A DNA stretch of 64,000 bases from Burkholderiales bacterium (lineage in GTDB: Bacteria > Pseudomonadota > Gammaproteobacteria > Burkholderiales > Nitrosomonadaceae), in contig JACKLR010000001.1 of assembly GCA_024235795.1 (NCBI GenBank), positions 1,426,001 to 1,490,000 of the forward strand, written 5' to 3'. The notes under the pieces were generated by a model. That model searched no databases, was not told where the DNA came from, and was given only the letters and a program-made list of their open reading frames with translations. Of the stretch, positions 61,432 through 64,000 are shown one piece after another. The position numbers were made by a program, and so were the translations under genes. How positions within the stretch are numbered: the first letter of the stretch is position 1; every line of letters begins with the position of its first letter.

Positions 61432-62541
61432 ATGCGAAAAGAAATACTATCAGGTCTACTCGGATTGTTGCTAGCCCTCTACCTCGGGCCAGTGCATGCG
61501 TTGACAATAAACCTGAATGATGTCGGCGGTGTAAAGAATACTCCTGCTGAAACAGGCGTTCAAAAAGCCGCAACATTTTGGGAATCTTTATTAACTGATA
61601 ATGTCACGGTGAATCTTAACGTGGGCTTTGATACGCTGTCACCGAATGTGCTCGGGCAAGCCTCCAGCTCAATTATAACAGTCAACTATTCTGCGGTACG
61701 CAATGCACTGATTGCCGATGTAAAAACGCGTTCTGATCTTACGGCGACACAAAACCTGGCGGCAGGCCCGACTTTTGATACCTTCATTAATCGCACTTCA
61801 GATCATCCCAACGGTGCTTTCAGTGCGTCACCCTATCTGGATAACGATGGTGGCATAAATAACGCCAATGTTTATATGACACTAGCCAATGGACGCGCTA
61901 TAGGTTTATATCATAATCCATTCGTCTTCGACGGTACGATTAACTTCAACACCGATCATGTGTGGGATTTTGATAATAGTGATGGTATAGACAGCAACGC
62001 CTTCGATTTTGTAGGTGTAGCAATACATGAAATTGGCCATTCGCTTGGTTTTATAAGCGGCGTTGACCGATTGGATTCGGGCAGCCTCGGTAGTACTACC
62101 GATAACGATTATTTGTCCACCACATTGGATCTGTTCCGTTATTCTGACTTAAGTGCTATTTCCGGTGTAACAGATATGTCAGCAGACCATCGGGACAAAT
62201 TTTTTTCAATCGATAACGGCTCAACAAATCTGGCCTTTTTTTCAACGGGAAAGCATTTTGGCGATGGCTATCAGGCAAGCCACTGGCGTGACAGGCATGG
62301 ACTAGGCGTCATGGATCCCACTTTTTCGCGAGGTGAACTTGGTTTCGTAACGCCGGAAGATCTTTTGGCCCTTGACGTTATCGGTTGGGATGTTTTGCCT
62401 GCAGTACCAGAGCCTTCTACTTTTGCACTCCTAATGATGGGACTTGCTGTAATCGCGTTTAAACATCGTCACGAAATAAACCGCGCAAGCCGCAATGTAC
62501 GACCATCGCCGGAAGACAAAACACCACTTTCGCATTCATAA
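61432..62541 (+). CDS. PEP-CTERM-anchored metalloprotease (NF038122-like)
   Basis: A 369-residue exported protein: signal peptide LSGLLGLLLALYLGPVHA, a metallopeptidase domain with the zinc motif HEIGHSLGF (HExxHxxG) inside FVGVAIHEIGHSLGFISGVD, followed by MDPTFSRGELGFVTPEDLLA, and a C-terminal PEP-CTERM sorting signal VPEPSTFALLMMGLAVIAF with a basic tail. Proteins of this kind are cut and attached by an exosortase (EpsH), whose gene is not in the window. The start ATG 61432 begins the signal peptide; the frame is open upstream. It lies inside a region of decayed genes on the other strand, so it was probably inserted there. Confidence 0.85.
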   Translation: MRKEILSGLLGLLLALYLGPVHALTINLNDVGGVKNTPAETGVQKAATFWESLLTDNVTVNLNVGFDTLSPNVLGQASSSIITVNYSAVRNALIADVKTRSDLTATQNLAAGPTFDTFINRTSDHPNGAFSASPYLDNDGGINNANVYMTLANGRAIGLYHNPFVFDGTINFNTDHVWDFDNSDGIDSNAFDFVGVAIHEIGHSLGFISGVDRLDSGSLGSTTDNDYLSTTLDLFRYSDLSAISGVTDMSADHRDKFFSIDNGSTNLAFFSTGKHFGDGYQASHWRDRHGLGVMDPTFSRGELGFVTPEDLLALDVIGWDVLPAVPEPSTFALLMMGLAVIAFKHRHEINRASRNVRPSPEDKTPLSHS

Positions 62542-62574
62542 ACGGCACTTGTGAAAACTTGCCGCCAGAGCGTC

Positions 62575-62617
62575 ATCTTGCCCGAAACAGGGCGACTTTC
62601 GAGTGATCCGGCAAGAT
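62575..62617 (+). terminator. nested hairpin after the metalloprotease gene
   Basis: Outer arms ATCTTGCC (62575-62582) and GGCAAGAT (62610-62617), with an alternative inner hairpin GCCC-GAAACA-GGGC (62580-62593). No T-run follows. A weak terminator is possible. Confidence 0.3.
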
Positions 62618-62640
62618 AGCATTAAGCTGCCAGGATGGAC

Positions 62641-62710
62641 TGTTTTCAATACAACCAACCCCGGCAGGGGTTTCACCGTGAATATGCTCAGGTTTGAAAA
62701 TCACCCTGGC
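62641..62710 (-). pseudogene. decayed fragment of the 63.4-kb secreted-protein gene
   Basis: This 70-base stretch aligns to 63607-63676. Translated it reads ARVIFKPEHIHGETPAGVGC, against GNFSRPERIHGESMPGLTVL in the intact gene. Nothing else of that second copy is left beside it. Confidence 0.7.
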
Positions 62711-62716
62711 TTGCTT

Positions 62717-63073
62717 TTAGTAATCACAACCAGAGGCAGCTGTCAGAACTTCCAGTAACTGGCAACCTTCCAAACGCACCTGTTCTCTACCATCAACCTC
62801 TTGAATCCAGGTTGGTAACTTGCGAATTTTATTTTTTAAGCAGCGTTCAACCTGAGTATTTGATGCGGAAGGATTACTTTCAATTTCTTGAATGTATTTA
62901 AACGCACTTCCAAAGCTTTTACGTTGAGCACGACTGTGTGAGCAAGTAAACAAGCTATACATGCGGTAACCTTTTTCGTTGAGGCATTTGGCAAATGACT
63001 CGAGTTTATACTGCCGTGAATCATTTTTCTGATCTGCCACACTTGCTGTGGCAACACCAACCCGATCAAGCAT
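62717..63073 (-). CDS. thioredoxin-fold protein with an altered active site
   Basis: A 118-residue protein. FAKCLNEKGYRMYSLFTCSH and then SFGSAFKYIQEIESNP follow the plan of the thioredoxin-like domain found attached to VKOR-type and related thiol proteins, where FWCPHC is usual; here the motif is C44-S-H-S47, so the resolving Cys is gone. PTW at residues 87-89 carries the cis-Pro. Other Cys are at 30, 78, 104 and 116. No signal peptide is visible; ATG 63073 or TTG 63094 may be the start. It lies downstream of a broken CcdA-like gene, the natural electron donor type for such a protein. Confidence 0.7.
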   Translation of the reverse strand: MLDRVGVATASVADQKNDSRQYKLESFAKCLNEKGYRMYSLFTCSHSRAQRKSFGSAFKYIQEIESNPSASNTQVERCLKNKIRKLPTWIQEVDGREQVRLEGCQLLEVLTAASGCDY

Positions 63074-63097
63074 TATCTGTTCTTCTGGTGCCAAAAC

Positions 63098-63420
63098 TTA
63101 AGTTTTGTGCTGGAAGGTCTGCATATCGAACGATCTTGCCAGCAATGCCGTAACAGCAAGATAAGGACCGCCAGTACACGGCAGCTCGACCATAGCGACA
63201 AAGCCCCCAATGGAAACGATACCTAGACCCGTAATTTTCGTAACCATTTTGGAAAGCTTTTCCTTGTATGAAAGTGCGATTTCCAGTGATATGACTTAAG
63301 TGTCATGAGAATTTTCTTATCCTTGGATGCGTGTAACAAGACTGAGGATAGAAGCAGCAAAACACCGATTGCGCATGGATTAATCTAATCGATAATAGCC
63401 GCACTTAATTCTGAAGAACA
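63098..63420 (-). pseudogene. CcdA-like thiol-disulfide transporter, decayed
   Basis: Two pieces in different frames. Upstream, around 63270-63420, the sequence reads LSAAIID-stop-INPCAIGVLL then LLSSVLLHASKDKKIL, the first membrane segment with its INPC Cys, interrupted by TAG just before INPC. Downstream, 63098-63247, reads VSIGGFVAMVELPCTGGPYL then AVTALLARSF, a later segment with the second conserved Cys (ELPCTGGPY). About two membrane helices between them are missing and the frame changes, so no working transporter is made. Confidence 0.75.
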
Positions 63421-63425
63421 ATAAA

Positions 63426-63953
63426 TTATTTATGGTGCATATGTTTGTGCGTATGCCCCGGAATAGCATGCCGCGCATGATCGCTGAGCTGCGCATCAAA
63501 CCATTGGTGTATCGCACTGATAAAGCTTGACAACCGGGTGGAATAATTGATCTGCGCACCTTCAGGAAGTTCATGGTACTCAATTTTGAGCTGTTCAGAA
63601 TTGGCTGATTTCAATACCGTTAATCCCGGCATGCTTTCTCCGTGAATACGCTCAGGTCTGGAAAAATTACCCTGGCTAAATTCTACTGAAATTTCCAATA
63701 AGTGTTCGCGTATCAGCTGAATCTGTTCAGTATCTGACGTGTCTTTGGCGATGACCTGCTGGATACCACCATCGGCCGTTTTTAAAAAAATATGTATCGT
63801 TTTCTCCAAATCAAATGGCATGACATGTGCACCACGTTCGGCGACTTCATCAAGCCTTTTTTCGTAGGCCGGTTCCGCAGCATACACAGCGATCACACCC
63901 GCTGGCATTGATAACATAAATCCTGTTAAAAAATATAATAAATGCATTATCAT
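63426..63953 (-). CDS. secreted conserved protein of unknown function
   Basis: A 175-residue protein with signal peptide MHLLYFLTGFMLSMPAGVIAV. The mature part has HVMPFDLEKTIHIFLKTADG, QIQLIREHLLEISVEFSQGN, FSRPERIHGESMPGLTVLKS and SSFISAIHQWFDAQLSDHAR, then a His-rich end (PGHTHKHMHHK) that could bind metal. I recall relatives sometimes labelled aspartate carbamoyltransferase, but nothing of that enzyme is visible. ATG 63953 follows AAGG; 63947 is an alternative. A fragment of a second copy remains at 62641-62710. Confidence 0.72.
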   Translation of the reverse strand: MIMHLLYFLTGFMLSMPAGVIAVYAAEPAYEKRLDEVAERGAHVMPFDLEKTIHIFLKTADGGIQQVIAKDTSDTEQIQLIREHLLEISVEFSQGNFSRPERIHGESMPGLTVLKSANSEQLKIEYHELPEGAQINYSTRLSSFISAIHQWFDAQLSDHARHAIPGHTHKHMHHK

Positions 63954-64000
63954 GCACCTTAGCGTATGCCGTTTAGCCACGGTCTAAAATGATTTAAATA

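Overview
The window looks like a chromosomal segment of a betaproteobacterium, most likely an ammonia oxidiser of the Nitrosomonadaceae. This is inferred from the gene set (PP0621 protein beside pilS-pilR, a PEP-CTERM protein, E. coli-type gshA, several cupredoxin, porin and exopolysaccharide families), not from a marker gene; no rRNA or tRNA gene was seen.

Layout. 1-8.6 kb is ordinary chromosome: the end of an EAL phosphodiesterase, the pilS-pilR type IV pilus regulators, an alginate-export-type outer-membrane barrel, lgt and ilvD. 8.7-16.6 kb is an accessory block: an MntA-HepT module, an A+T-rich gene broken at an A10 tract, a secreted protein, a complete ISAs1-type insertion sequence with a 9-bp target duplication and an N-terminal DUF4338 (DruA-like) fusion, a truncated brnT, an IS110/IS1111-type element with a long structured non-coding end, and a second HEPN-nucleotidyltransferase pair. 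The block is bracketed by two diverged direct copies of the 3' end of a lytic transglycosylase gene. 16.7-24.7 kb holds that transglycosylase and a minus-strand run of sulfide:quinone oxidoreductase, DUF2892, TolC, membrane-fusion and RND genes. 25-29.4 kb carries gshA and two GST-fold genes.

29.5-46.8 kb is the centrepiece: an apparently uncharacterised acidic exopolysaccharide locus with two GT4 and two COG4671-like glycosyltransferases, a heparinase/alginate-lyase-like enzyme, two APH-type kinases (one fused to a HxxH nucleotidyltransferase), a fused ABC exporter, a deacetylase-like protein, an alginate-export barrel, UDP-glucose dehydrogenase and a UDP-glucuronate 4-epimerase-like enzyme. 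The likely logic is UDP-glucuronate and UDP-galacturonate supply, assembly by four transferases, flipping by the ABC protein, trimming by the lyase and exit through the barrel. Both transcription units begin with a near-consensus sigma70 promoter carrying the same operator-like palindrome, so they look like one small regulon.

46.9-53.7 kb is a minus-strand group of unusual envelope genes: a barrel with an Asp/Gly/Ser tandem-repeat insert, a DUF5666-type protein with GIGGTG and Asp-Arg repeats, a P-loop protein and a cupredoxin-propeller protein. 54.2-60.9 kb contains a TorF-type porin, an ECF sigma/anti-sigma/subtilase operon, a lipoprotein, a DUF2202 ferritin-like protein and a DUF1269-like membrane protein. 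61-64 kb has a PEP-CTERM metalloprotease planted in the decayed remains of a tandemly duplicated unit (secreted protein, CcdA-like thiol transporter, thioredoxin-like protein).

A 140-bp MITE-like element with TTTA/TTAA target duplications occurs twice (5.8 and 27.9 kb), each time between convergent genes.
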